A stretch of 24,324 bases of DNA from an uncultured Rikenellaceae bacterium (GTDB taxonomy: Bacteria > Bacteroidota > Bacteroidia > Bacteroidales > Rikenellaceae): positions 1 to 24,324 of the forward strand of contig CAMWRR010000004.1 of assembly GCA_947176715.1 (NCBI GenBank), given 5' to 3'. Of this stretch, positions 13,236 through 21,058 are shown in pieces. How positions within the stretch are numbered: the stretch's first letter is position 1; each line of letters starts with the position of its first letter. The notes below the pieces were generated by a model that did not search any database, had not been told where the DNA came from, and saw nothing but the letters and a program-made list of their open reading frames with translations. Position numbers and translations under genes: made by a program.

Positions 13236-13988
13236 CTACTTGCTTGCTTTTCTCTTGGCACCGCCGCGTTTGCCGCCACGACCGCCGGCCGCAGGACGTT
13301 CGCCGCCGCGAGAGGCCACCTGCGAGGGAGCCGAACCGGCCACGGGAGAGAGGTCGCGTTTGCCGTAAACCTCGCCGTTGCATATCCACACCTTGATACC
13401 GAGAAGCCCTACCTTGGTGAGTGCCTCAGAGAGAGCGTAATCAACGTCCGCACGGAAAGTGTGCAAGGGTATGCGACCCTCTTTGTAAGTTTCCGAACGA
13501 GCCATCTCGGCGCCGCCTACACGACCTGAGATCTGTATCTTGACACCCTCGGCGCCCATACGCATGGTAGAGGCGATAGCCGTCTTGATGGCACGGCGGT
13601 AAGAGATACGGCCCTCCACCTGACGGGCGATGTTGCTGCCGACGATAACAGAGTCGAGCTCGGGACGCTTAACCTCGAAGATGTTTATCTGAACATCCTT
13701 CTTGGTGAGCTTCTTGAGCTCCTCTTTGAGCTTGTCTACCTCGCCGCCGCCCTTGCCGATGATGATACCGGGACGTGCGGTGCTGATGGTAACGGTCACC
13801 AGCTTCAAGGTACGCTCGATGATTATCTTCGATACGCTCGCCTTCTGCAGACGGGCATTGAGATACTCGCGTATCTTGGCGTCTTCTATCAGTTTGGAAG
13901 AAAAATCTTTCTTGTTACCGAACCACGATGAATCCCAACCGCGGATGATACCAAGTCTGTTTGCTATAGGATTAACTTTCTGTCCCAT
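13236..13988 (-). CDS. rpsC: Small ribosomal subunit protein S3 (uS3) with a Gly/Arg tail
   Basis: S3 lines the mRNA entry channel and has helicase activity with S4 and S5. The start MGQKVNPIANRLGIIRGWDS is typical. A KH domain with the GKGG loop at 78-81 follows, then the S3 C-terminal domain (SGRVGGAEMARSETYKEGRIPLHTFRADVDYA near 154-185; VWICNGEVYGKR). Unlike E. coli, residues from about 216 to 250 form a low-complexity Gly/Arg/Ala/Lys tail (SRGGERPAAGGRGGKRGG), probably disordered and RNA-contacting. Similar tails occur in Bacteroidota. Five bases after rplV. Confidence 0.97.
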   Translation of the reverse strand: MGQKVNPIANRLGIIRGWDSSWFGNKKDFSSKLIEDAKIREYLNARLQKASVSKIIIERTLKLVTVTISTARPGIIIGKGGGEVDKLKEELKKLTKKDVQINIFEVKRPELDSVIVGSNIARQVEGRISYRRAIKTAIASTMRMGAEGVKIQISGRVGGAEMARSETYKEGRIPLHTFRADVDYALSEALTKVGLLGIKVWICNGEVYGKRDLSPVAGSAPSQVASRGGERPAAGGRGGKRGGAKRKASK

Positions 13989-13993
13989 CTCGA

Positions 13994-14401
13994 TTATTCG
14001 TTTTCGGGTTCAACTTTGCCGACCACTAAGGTGACATGGTTCGATCTCTTGCGTATCCTGTGAGCACGACCCTGAGGAGCGGGCTGGATACGTTTTATCA
14101 TGCGGCCGCCGTCTACGTAGATCTCGCTGACGCAGAGCTTGGTATCTTCTACGCGTACGCCCTCGTTCTTAGCCTCCCAGTTGGCGATGGCCGAACGGAG
14201 CAACTTCTCGAGACGTACAGAGGCCTCTTTCTTGCTGTAACGCAACAGGGCCAGCGCGCGATTGATCTCAACGCCTCTTATCATGTCGGCCACCAGACGC
14301 ATCTTGCGGGGAGAGGTGGGACAGTTACGAAGGATCGCGATGGCTTTCTGCTTCTTGGCTGCTTTCAGCTTCTGAGCTGATATGCTTTTTCTTGCACCCA
14401 T
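13994..14401 (-). CDS. rplV: Large ribosomal subunit protein L22 (uL22)
   Basis: L22 lines the peptide exit tunnel and its loop forms part of the macrolide-sensitive constriction. The 135-residue protein has NCPTSPRKMRLVADMIRG near residues 26-43, EKLLRSAIANWEAKNE near 64-79 and the tunnel-loop region CVSEIYVDGGRMIKRIQPAPQGRAHRI near 88-114, with no insertion or deletion apparent in the loop. A short lysine-rich start (SAQKLKAAKKQKA) precedes the core. It lies 25 bases after rpsS and five before rpsC. Confidence 0.97.
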   Translation of the reverse strand: MGARKSISAQKLKAAKKQKAIAILRNCPTSPRKMRLVADMIRGVEINRALALLRYSKKEASVRLEKLLRSAIANWEAKNEGVRVEDTKLCVSEIYVDGGRMIKRIQPAPQGRAHRIRKRSNHVTLVVGKVEPENE

Positions 14402-14426
14402 TATTGACTAAAATTACCTGTTTAAA

Positions 14427-14696
14427 CTACTTTTTCTTATTGCCGCCATGACCGCGGAACGTTCTGGTGGGAGCAAATTCGCCGAGCTTGTGACCTACCA
14501 TGTTCTCGGTCACATAGACGGGGATGAACTTGTTGCCGTTGTGAACCGCTACGGTATGACCCACGAAATCGGGAGATATCATACTCGCGCGCGACCATGT
14601 TTTGATTACCGACTTCTTGCCGGAAGCGTTCTGTGCGAGAACCTTGTTCTCCAACTTAGGCTCGATATACGGCCCTTTTTTAAGTGAACGACTCAT
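14427..14696 (-). CDS. rpsS: Small ribosomal subunit protein S19 (uS19)
   Basis: S19 binds the 16S 3' major domain with S13 in the 30S head. The 89-residue protein reads MSRSLKKGPYIEPKLENKVL, then TWSRASMISPDFVGHTVAVHNG near 34-55 and MVGHKLGEFAPTRTFRGHG near 66-84, all standard. Length and position between rplB and rplV are typical. Confidence 0.97.
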   Translation of the reverse strand: MSRSLKKGPYIEPKLENKVLAQNASGKKSVIKTWSRASMISPDFVGHTVAVHNGNKFIPVYVTENMVGHKLGEFAPTRTFRGHGGNKKK

Positions 14697-14719
14697 ATTA
14701 CGCTACTTTTTTTTCGTGA

Positions 14720-15544
14720 CTACTTCTTCCTCTTAGAGATGATATACTTGCTTGTGGTCTTTTTGGGATCACGGGTCTTGTAACCCTTAGCAAGCAAACC
14801 TTTGCGCGAACGGGGATGACCGCCGGAAGCACGGCCTTCGCCACCACCCATGGGGTGATCGACGGGGTTCATCGAGACGCCTCGGTTGCGCGGACGACGG
14901 CCGAGGTGACGACGACGACCCGCCTTACCGTGGCTCTCGAGGCTGTGGTCGGGGTTGGAAACGGTGCCGACTGTTGCGCGGCAGGTCACCAACACCATCC
15001 TCGTTTCGCCTGAAGGAAGTTTGATGATAGCGTATTTGCCTTCACGGGCAAGAAGCTGGGCATAAGAACCGGCGCTACGTGCCATAACGGCACCCTGACC
15101 GGGTTTCAGCTCAATATTATGGATAACTGTACCAAGAGGTATTTCGCTCAGGAAGAGAGTATTGCCGAGCTCGGGAGCTACACCCTCGCCGCTCTGTATC
15201 TTCTGACCTACCTGCAGGCCGTTGGGAGCGACGATGTAACGTTTTTCGCCGTCGGCATAGGCTACCAGCGCGATACGTGCCGAACGGTTGGGGTCGTACT
15301 CGATGGTCTTCACAACAGCCGCCATACCGTCCTTATCGCGTTTGAAGTCGATCATACGGTACATCTTCTTGTGGCCGCCGCCTATGTAGCGAACGGTCAT
15401 CTTACCGCTGTTGTTACGGCCGCCGGTGCTCTTGAGCGGACAAAGCAACGACTTTTCGGGTTTAGACGAGGTAATGTCGTCGAAAGTGCCAATGATTTTA
15501 TGTCTCTGACCCGGAGTAGTGGGTTTGAACTTTCTTACTGCCAT
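14720..15544 (-). CDS. rplB: Large ribosomal subunit protein L2 (uL2)
   Basis: L2 is needed for subunit joining and peptidyl transfer. The 274-residue protein has MAVRKFKPTTPGQRHK at its start, RNNSGKMTVRYIGGGHKKMYR near 43-63, the RNA-binding SH3-like core, and the RGVSMNPVDHPMGGGEGR signature near 221-238, which contains the conserved histidine thought to be important at the peptidyl transferase centre. It ends KYIISKRKK. Five bases after rplW. Confidence 0.98.
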   Translation of the reverse strand: MAVRKFKPTTPGQRHKIIGTFDDITSSKPEKSLLCPLKSTGGRNNSGKMTVRYIGGGHKKMYRMIDFKRDKDGMAAVVKTIEYDPNRSARIALVAYADGEKRYIVAPNGLQVGQKIQSGEGVAPELGNTLFLSEIPLGTVIHNIELKPGQGAVMARSAGSYAQLLAREGKYAIIKLPSGETRMVLVTCRATVGTVSNPDHSLESHGKAGRRRHLGRRPRNRGVSMNPVDHPMGGGEGRASGGHPRSRKGLLAKGYKTRDPKKTTSKYIISKRKK

Positions 15545-15549
15545 CTCTG

Positions 15550-15846
15550 CTAGATATTACTGTAAAAATCTATCTTATCACCGCTTTTGAGGGTAACAAT
15601 CGCTTTTTTGGTGTTGTTGGTGCGACCTACGAGCATACCTGTCTTGGTGTAACGGCTTTTGACCTTACCCATGTAGTTCATAGTGTTCACGTCGGTAACC
15701 ACAACCCCGTACATCTGCTCGACGGCGGTTTTGATTTGCAACTTGTTAGCCTTGCAGTTCACAATAAAACCGTATCTGTTCAATTTATCGCCTTGAACGG
15801 ACATTTTTTCGGTCAAGATAGGCTTAATTAATATTTCCATTTTCAC
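15550..15846 (-). CDS. rplW: Large ribosomal subunit protein L23 (uL23)
   Basis: L23 is the main docking site for trigger factor and SRP at the tunnel exit. The 98-residue protein has the family pattern ILIKPILTEKM near residues 5-15, VNCKANKLQIKTAVEQMYGVVVTDVNTMNYMGKVKSR across the middle, and a short C-terminal strand. Normally it follows rplD almost directly; here 177 bases separate them and that gap holds a 95-base hairpin, so its leader may be regulated or processed separately. Confidence 0.96.
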   Translation of the reverse strand: MKMEILIKPILTEKMSVQGDKLNRYGFIVNCKANKLQIKTAVEQMYGVVVTDVNTMNYMGKVKSRYTKTGMLVGRTNNTKKAIVTLKSGDKIDFYSNI

Positions 15847-15894
15847 AAAAGTCTATTGTTTGAAGTTATTTGAATTTTAATGAAATTTTTATTG

Positions 15895-15989
15895 AAGACT
15901 ATTTTCGAGCCATTTTTTTCGGATTTTTATGTTGCATAGCAGGTCCTATGTGACCTAAAAATGCGGACAAAATGGCCGAAAAGAGACTT
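15895..15989 (-). promoter_or_regulatory. Large hairpin in the rplD-rplW gap
   Basis: Arm 15895-15939 and arm 15946-15989 are inverted copies over about 44 bases, with a loop of six (15940-15945). Matching blocks include TTTTCG, GCCATTTT, ATTTTT and CATAG; mismatches are scattered and there is one bulged A. No long T-run follows on the minus strand, and no TAnnTTTG promoter is seen in the gap. It may be a processing site, a partial terminator, or a protein-binding leader for rplW. The structure is seen; the role is inferred. Confidence 0.55.
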
Positions 15990-16023
15990 TAAGAAAAGTT
16001 TTGATTAAATTTTAAACAACTTC

Positions 16024-16653
16024 TTATAGTCCGAACATCTGGTTGACCGCCTCTACCGAAGTCTCGGTCATGAGCACCGCAGCGGCGTTGAGAACGTCGT
16101 AGGTGTTCAGGTTCGACGCGGGTATAACCTTTACGTTCTTGAGGTTACGTGTAGAGAGCGCTATGTTCTTGTCGGTCTCGTGCGTAACCACCAAAAGTTT
16201 CTTTTCAGAGAGGCCGAGGTTTTTGGCCGCAGAGATGAACTCTTTGGTTTTGGGAGCCTCGAAGGTGAAGTTCTCCACAACGGTGATGGCAGAGTCTTTC
16301 GCCTTGTAGCTGAGCGCGCTCTTGCGGGCGAGCTGTTTGAGCTTCTTGTTGAGCTTGAAGCTGTAGTCGCGGGGGACGGGACCGAATACGCGACCGCCGC
16401 CTACGAACACGGGCGAGAGGATGCTGCCCGAACGAGCACCGCCGGTACCTTTCTGTTTCTTGAGCTTTCTGGTAGAGCCGGCAACCTCGTTGCGCTGTTT
16501 GGCTTTGTGAGTGCCCTGACGCTGGTTGGCCAGATACTGTTTCACGTCCAGATATATCGCATGGTTGTTAGGCTCCACAGCGAAGATAGCGTCGTTGAGA
16601 ACGACCTTCTTGCCGGTCTCCTTACCTGCGATGTTAAATACTGATAATTCCAT
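16024..16653 (-). CDS. rplD: Large ribosomal subunit protein L4 (uL4)
   Basis: L4 lines the exit tunnel and, in E. coli, also represses the S10 operon. The 209-residue protein has the extended loop with TRKLKKQKGTGGARSGSILSP near 61-81 and GGRVFGPVPRDYSFKLNKK, followed by the globular domain (KSALSYKA, then TYDVLNAAAVLMTETSVEAV near the end). Length is normal. It is five bases after rplC. Whether it autoregulates here is unknown, though structured gaps sit on both sides of the rplC-rplD pair. Confidence 0.97.
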   Translation of the reverse strand: MELSVFNIAGKETGKKVVLNDAIFAVEPNNHAIYLDVKQYLANQRQGTHKAKQRNEVAGSTRKLKKQKGTGGARSGSILSPVFVGGGRVFGPVPRDYSFKLNKKLKQLARKSALSYKAKDSAITVVENFTFEAPKTKEFISAAKNLGLSEKKLLVVTHETDKNIALSTRNLKNVKVIPASNLNTYDVLNAAAVLMTETSVEAVNQMFGL

Positions 16654-16658
16654 CTTCG

Positions 16659-17276
16659 TTAGTCTTCGATTAATAAGTAAGAACCCTTGGCGCCCGGAAT
16701 AGAACCCTTCACGAGGAGAAGGTTGTTTTCGGGAATCACCTTTAGAATTTTAAGGTTGAGAACCTTAACCTGGTCGCCGCCTGTGCGTCCGGCAAGACGT
16801 TTGCCCTTGAAGACACGAGAAGGATAAGACGATGCACCGAGCGAACCGGGAGCGCGCAGACGGTTGTGCTGACCGTGAGTCTGACCGCCGACGCCGCCGA
16901 AACCGTGACGTTTCACAACGCCCTGGAAACCTTTACCTTTCGATACGCCGGTCACATCCACCCAGTCGCCCTCCTCGAACATTTCGACAGTAACGGTGTC
17001 GCCGAGATTGAGCTCTTCGTCGAACGACTTGAACTCAGAGAGCTTGCGTTTGGGGGTGGTGTTCGCCTTAGCGAAGTGACCCAACATCGCCTTGCTGGTG
17101 TGTTTTTCCTTCTTTTCGTCATAGGCAATCTGCACGGCGCTGTAGCCATCTTTCTCTACCGTGCGGATTTGCGTAACAACACAGGGACCAGCCTCAATAA
17201 CAGTGCATGGTATGTTTTTACCCTCGGCACTGAAAACGGAAGTCATTCCGATTTTTTTTCCAATTAGTCCTGACAT
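16659..17276 (-). CDS. rplC: Large ribosomal subunit protein L3 (uL3)
   Basis: L3 reaches toward the peptidyl transferase centre and starts 50S assembly. The 205-residue protein opens MSGLIGKKIGMTSVFSAEGK, has the GDTVTVEMFEEGDWVDVTGVSKGKGFQGVVKRHGF region near 92-125 (signature of the family), followed by the loop GGQTHGQHNRLRAPGSLGASSYPSRVFKGKRLAGRTG. It lies 170 bases after rpsJ, an unusually large gap that carries two hairpins. Confidence 0.97.
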   Translation of the reverse strand: MSGLIGKKIGMTSVFSAEGKNIPCTVIEAGPCVVTQIRTVEKDGYSAVQIAYDEKKEKHTSKAMLGHFAKANTTPKRKLSEFKSFDEELNLGDTVTVEMFEEGDWVDVTGVSKGKGFQGVVKRHGFGGVGGQTHGQHNRLRAPGSLGASSYPSRVFKGKRLAGRTGGDQVKVLNLKILKVIPENNLLLVKGSIPGAKGSYLLIED

Positions 17277-17346
17277 TTCGCAGTTCTATTAAAAAATTTG
17301 ATTAACGTTTTGTCCGTATCTCCGGGGATTTGCGATCGTCGCGACC

Positions 17347-17434
17347 TGCCTCCTCCGGCAGACATAGGGACATTTTTTCATATCTTAATTTTCAGCGGCA
17401 AAGGCCATCCCCGCAAAAGGGACGGCCGCTTGCC
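17347..17434 (-). promoter_or_regulatory. Two hairpins in the rpsJ-rplC gap
   Basis: The main stem spans 17397-17434: GGCAA/TTGCC at the base, GGCC/GGCC in the middle and TCCC/GGGA near the loop, with small bulges. It starts 12 bases after the rpsJ stop. A second, short one is TGCC-TCCTCC-GGCA at 17347-17360. There is no T-run, and no promoter motif in the gap. This resembles an attenuator, a processing site or a ribosomal-protein binding site before rplC-rplD. Only the pairing is directly seen. Confidence 0.5.
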
Positions 17435-17446
17435 CCGAAAAGTTCA

Positions 17447-17752
17447 TCACACCTTGATCTCGACCTCTACGCCAGAGGGAAGCTCGAGCTTCATCAGAGC
17501 GTCGATAGTCTTGGGAGTAGAGCTGTAGATGTCGAGGATACGTTTGAACGTGCTCAACTGGAACTGCTCGCGAGACTTCTTGTTGACGAAAGTCGAACGG
17601 TTGATGGTGAAAATCTTTTTCTGCGTGGGCAGGGGTATGGGACCGCTTACCACAGCACCGGTAGATTTGACCGTCTTGACGATCTTGTCGGCCGATTTAT
17701 CGACCAAGTTGTGATCGTACGATTTAAGTTTTATTCTAATCTTCTGACTCAT
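17447..17752 (-). CDS. rpsJ: Small ribosomal subunit protein S10 (uS10)
   Basis: S10 has a ribosomal role in the 30S head and a second role as NusE in antitermination. The 101-residue protein starts MSQKIRIKLKSYDHNLVDKS, has the loop signature GPIPLPTQKKIFTINRSTFVNKKSREQFQLSTFKR near 38-72 and ends VEVEIKV. Length is typical. It follows fusA by 11 bases, so str and S10 genes are fused into one run with no tuf gene between them. Confidence 0.97.
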   Translation of the reverse strand: MSQKIRIKLKSYDHNLVDKSADKIVKTVKSTGAVVSGPIPLPTQKKIFTINRSTFVNKKSREQFQLSTFKRILDIYSSTPKTIDALMKLELPSGVEVEIKV

Positions 17753-17763
17753 GATCGCTGTTT

Positions 17764-19875
17764 TTATTCAATATCTTTAACTCGGCCGCTCGATTTCTCG
17801 ATGATCTCCTTGGCCACGTTGGCGGGAACCTCCGAGAACTGCGCGAACTCCATTGAAGAGGTCGCACGACCCGATGAAATGGTACGGAGCACGGTCACAT
17901 AACCGAACATCTCTGAAAGGGGCACCTTGGCCTTGACCACGCGTGCGTTACCTTTCGATTCCATACCGCTCACCTGACCGCGACGTTTGTTAAGGTCGCC
18001 GATGATGTCACCCATGTTCTCCTCGGGTGTCACCACCTCCACGTTCATGATGGGCTCCATGATAACGGGACCGGCGCTCTTTGAAGCGACACGGAAACCG
18101 TTGCGGGCGCATATCTCGAACGAGAGCTGGTCTGAATCGACCGGGTGGAACGAACCGTCTATCAGGGTCACCTTCATAGAGTCTACCGAGTAGCCTGCGA
18201 GGGGACCGTTGGACATTGCCGACTCGAAACCTTTCTGAACCGCGGGGATAAACTCCTTGGGGATGTTACCGCCCTTGACGGTGTCCTCGAATATGAGTCC
18301 TGTCTTTTCGGGATCGTCAGAAGGACCTATCTCGAAGATGATATCGGCGAACTTACCGCGACCACCGGTCTGTTTCTTGAACACCTCGCGGTGCTGGAAC
18401 TTCTTGGTGAGCGCCTCTTTGTAGTTGACCTGGGGAGCACCCTGGCTGATCTCCACACCGAATTCGCGACGCAGACGGTCTACGATGACCTCGAGGTGAA
18501 GCTCACCCATACCGCTGATGACGGTCTGGCCAGAATCCTCGTCGGTCTTGACGGTGAAGGTGGGGTCCTCCTCGGCCAGCTTACCCAGCGCGATGCCGAG
18601 CTTGTCGAGGTCTTTCTGAGTCTTGGGCTCTACCGCAAGACCTATCACAGGCTCGGGGAAGGTCATAGACTCGAGTACGATGGGTTTGTTCTCGTCGCAG
18701 AGGGTATCGCCGGTGCGGATATCTTTGAAACCGACAGCCGCGCAGATGTCGCCCGCAGAGACGAACTCGATGGGGTTCTGCTTGTTGGCGTGCATCTGAT
18801 AGAGGCGAGATATACGCTCTTTCTTGCCCGAACGGCTGTTGAACGTATAAGAGCCTGCATCGAGCTTACCCGAGTAGGCGCGGATGAATGCCAGACGGCC
18901 CACGAACGGGTCGGTAGCGATCTTGAATGCGAGACCTGCGAAAGGCTCGTCTTCCGAGGGGTGGCGAACCACCTCGTTGCCCTCGAGGTCATGGCCTACG
19001 ACCGCCTCTACGTCCATGGGAGAGGGGAGGTAGGCAACGATGCTGTCGAGCAACAGCTGTACGCCCTTGTTCTTGAACGAAGAGCCGCAAAGCATGGGCA
19101 CCACGCTCATGTTGATGGTAGCCGTGCGGAGGGCCTTGATTATCTCCTCGGGGGTGATGGAATCGGGATCCTCGAAGAACTTCTCCATCAATGCGTCGTC
19201 CGAAGCGGCGATCTCCTCGATGAGCTTGGCGCGCCACTCGGCCGCCTCAGATGCCATGTGGGCGGGTATCTCCTCGTAGTTGAAGTTATCGCGCACCGTC
19301 TTATCGTCGAAGTAGATGATGGCACGGTTGTGGATAAGGTCCACGAGGCCCTCGAACTTATCTTCGGCGCCTATCGGCAACACGATGGGAAGCGCGTTGG
19401 CACCGAGACGTTCGTGCACCTGCGACACTACGCTGAGGAAGTCGGCGCCGGTACGGTCCATCTTGTTGACGTAACCTATACGGGGCACGTTGTATTTGTC
19501 TGCCTGACGCCACACTGTCTCGCTCTGGGGCTCAACGCCGCCTACGGCACAGAAGGTAGCGACAGCACCGTCGAGCACACGAAGCGAACGCTCCACCTCA
19601 ACGGTGAAGTCGACGTGACCCGGGGTGTCGATGATATTGATCTGGTATGTTTTGTCGTCGTATTTCCAGAAGGTAGTGGTAGCGGCCGAGGTGATGGTTA
19701 TGCCTCGCTCCTGCTCCTGTACCATCCAGTCCATGGTGGCTGCACCCTCGTGCACCTCGCCCACCTTGTGAGTCTTACCTGTGTAGAAAAGAATACGCTC
19801 GGACGTGGTAGTCTTGCCCGCATCGATGTGGGCCATGATACCGATATTTCTGGTAAAATGAAGGTCTCTTGCCAT
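17764..19875 (-). CDS. fusA: Elongation factor G
   Basis: EF-G is the GTPase that moves tRNA and mRNA through the ribosome and, with RRF, recycles it. The 703-residue protein has all GTP-binding motifs: AHIDAGKT at 15-22, the RGIT switch at about 57-60, DTPGHVDF at 83-90 and NKMD at 137-140. Domains II-V follow at normal length, with the YKEALTKK segment in domain III/IV and a C-terminal EF-G fold (EPIMNVEVVTPEENMGDIIGDLNKRRG). The length matches canonical EF-G and suggests the main housekeeping copy. It is 17 bases after rpsG. Confidence 0.98.
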   Translation of the reverse strand: MARDLHFTRNIGIMAHIDAGKTTTSERILFYTGKTHKVGEVHEGAATMDWMVQEQERGITITSAATTTFWKYDDKTYQINIIDTPGHVDFTVEVERSLRVLDGAVATFCAVGGVEPQSETVWRQADKYNVPRIGYVNKMDRTGADFLSVVSQVHERLGANALPIVLPIGAEDKFEGLVDLIHNRAIIYFDDKTVRDNFNYEEIPAHMASEAAEWRAKLIEEIAASDDALMEKFFEDPDSITPEEIIKALRTATINMSVVPMLCGSSFKNKGVQLLLDSIVAYLPSPMDVEAVVGHDLEGNEVVRHPSEDEPFAGLAFKIATDPFVGRLAFIRAYSGKLDAGSYTFNSRSGKKERISRLYQMHANKQNPIEFVSAGDICAAVGFKDIRTGDTLCDENKPIVLESMTFPEPVIGLAVEPKTQKDLDKLGIALGKLAEEDPTFTVKTDEDSGQTVISGMGELHLEVIVDRLRREFGVEISQGAPQVNYKEALTKKFQHREVFKKQTGGRGKFADIIFEIGPSDDPEKTGLIFEDTVKGGNIPKEFIPAVQKGFESAMSNGPLAGYSVDSMKVTLIDGSFHPVDSDQLSFEICARNGFRVASKSAGPVIMEPIMNVEVVTPEENMGDIIGDLNKRRGQVSGMESKGNARVVKAKVPLSEMFGYVTVLRTISSGRATSSMEFAQFSEVPANVAKEIIEKSSGRVKDIE

Positions 19876-19892
19876 CTTCTTATCCTTTCAGG

Positions 19893-20369
19893 TTAAAATC
19901 TAAAGTGAGCGAATGCTTTGTTGGCCTCGGCCATACGGTGCATCTCCTCCTTACGTTTGAACGCACCGCCCTCTTCGTTGAAGGCGGCTATTATTTCCGC
20001 AGCAAGCTTTTCAGCCATTGAACGACCGGCGCGCTTGTGTGCATAGAGGATGAGGTTCTTCATGCTCAAAGAGACTTTACGCTCCGCACGCACTTCGGTC
20101 GGGACCTGGAATGTCGCCCCTCCGACGCGGCGAGACTTAACCTCAACCTGCGGAGTTACATTTTCGAGGGCCTTCTTCCAAATCTCCAATGGAGCCTTAT
20201 CAGAGTCCTTCATCTTCTCGCCTACAGTATCTATCGCATCATAGAAGATAGTGTAAGCAATACTCTTCTTACCATCCAGCATAAGGTTGTTGACGAAACG
20301 GGTTACCAAAACATCGCCAAACTTAGGATCCGGAAGTAGAATTCGCTTTTTAGGCTTCGCTTTTCTCAT
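19893..20369 (-). CDS. rpsG: Small ribosomal subunit protein S7 (uS7)
   Basis: S7 nucleates assembly of the 30S head and contacts E-site tRNA; in E. coli it represses the str operon. The 158-residue protein has MRKAKPKKRILLPDPKFGD at the start, VTRFVNNLMLDGKKSIAYTIFYDA near 22-45, the beta-hairpin region VTPQVEVKSRRVGGATFQVPTEV near 71-93, and ends AEANKAFAHFRF. It lies 35 bases after rpsL and 17 before fusA. Confidence 0.97.
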   Translation of the reverse strand: MRKAKPKKRILLPDPKFGDVLVTRFVNNLMLDGKKSIAYTIFYDAIDTVGEKMKDSDKAPLEIWKKALENVTPQVEVKSRRVGGATFQVPTEVRAERKVSLSMKNLILYAHKRAGRSMAEKLAAEIIAAFNEEGGAFKRKEEMHRMAEANKAFAHFRF

Positions 20370-20404
20370 TGCTTCAAATTGACTTTTTTAAAACGCTTTG
20401 TTTA

Positions 20405-20797
20405 CTATTTGCCTTTGGTCGCACCTGCCTTGGGCTTCTTGGTGCCGTACTTTGAACGGCGCTGGTTGCGACCGTCTACGCCGGCAGCGTCGAGGGCACC
20501 GCGAACCAAGTGATAACGCACACCGGGGAGGTCTTTGACACGACCGCCGCGCACGAGCACGATTGAGTGTTCCTGAAGGTTGTGACCTTCGCCGGGGATG
20601 TAGGCGTTGACCTCTTTCCCGTTGGTTAAACGCACACGCGCAACCTTACGCATGGCAGAGTTCGGCTTTTTGGGGGTGGTGGTATACACCCTTACGCAAA
20701 CGCCGCGTCGCTGAGGACATGAATCCAAGGCAGGAGACTTACTCTTGTCCTCGATCTTCAGACGTCCTTTTCTGACTAACTGTTGAATTGTAGGCAT
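20405..20797 (-). CDS. rpsL: Small ribosomal subunit protein S12 (uS12), streptomycin-sensitive type
   Basis: S12 controls decoding accuracy at the A site. The 130-residue protein starts MPTIQQLVRKGRLKIEDKSK and has the TTTPKKPNSAMRK motif near 39-51; both lysines at the classic streptomycin-resistance site (Lys43 and Lys44 counting Met) are wild type, and the second site, VRGGRVKDLPGVRYH, is also unaltered. A few extra residues and a basic tail (KPKAGATKGK) make it slightly longer than E. coli S12. First gene of the str-S10-spc unit, about 60 bases after its promoter. Confidence 0.98.
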   Translation of the reverse strand: MPTIQQLVRKGRLKIEDKSKSPALDSCPQRRGVCVRVYTTTPKKPNSAMRKVARVRLTNGKEVNAYIPGEGHNLQEHSIVLVRGGRVKDLPGVRYHLVRGALDAAGVDGRNQRRSKYGTKKPKAGATKGK

Positions 20798-20862
20798 TTT
20801 AAAGTTTTAAAAGTTACTACGTTTTTTGTTTTCAAGCGTCGACAAAACACTTTTTCGGACCA

Positions 20863-20894
20863 CAAAGATACTGCATTATTTTCTTACTACCAAA
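20863..20894 (-). promoter_or_regulatory. Promoter of the rpsL-to-rpsN unit (Bacteroidota type)
   Basis: On the minus strand TTTG (20891-20894) is followed after 20 bases by TATCTTTG (20863-20870), an exact match to the Bacteroidota -33/-7 pattern TTTG-N19/20-TAnnTTTG. The start point would be near 20858, giving about a 60-base leader before the rpsL ATG at 20797. The transcript is predicted to run to the terminator inside the end of rpsN. Confidence 0.8.
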
Positions 20895-21030
20895 CACTTT
20901 CGCCTCTTTTTCGTTGATTATCACTCTCTTTTGAATTTCAGAGAAACACCACCCAAACACAATACATTATTAATCAATCAATTACATCCAAGACAACATT
21001 TAACAACCTCTTCATTTAAATATATTTTAG

Positions 21031-21038
21031 TATCTTTG
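21031..21038 (+). promoter_or_regulatory. Possible -7 element of the AlbA_2 protein gene
   Basis: TATCTTTG matches the TAnnTTTG element and lies 20 bases before the ATG at 21059, so the leader would be very short. A clear TTTG at the -33 position is lacking. It would be divergent from the rpsL promoter about 160 bases away. Confidence 0.5.
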
Positions 21039-21058
21039 ACCAACACAAACACACAACC

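Noticed and set aside
17753..17763. Search for a tuf gene between fusA and rpsJ
   Set aside because: Only 11 bases separate the two genes. Absence of tuf at this place is normal in Bacteroidota and is not a deletion in this strain.
18145..19896. 583-residue plus-strand open frame antisense to fusA
   Set aside because: A shadow of a long, codon-biased gene; no family pattern, and fusA on the other strand is certain. The same holds for long antisense frames over rpoA (1344-2309), secY (5000-5944), map (4289-4969) and rpmD-rpsE (6845-7528).
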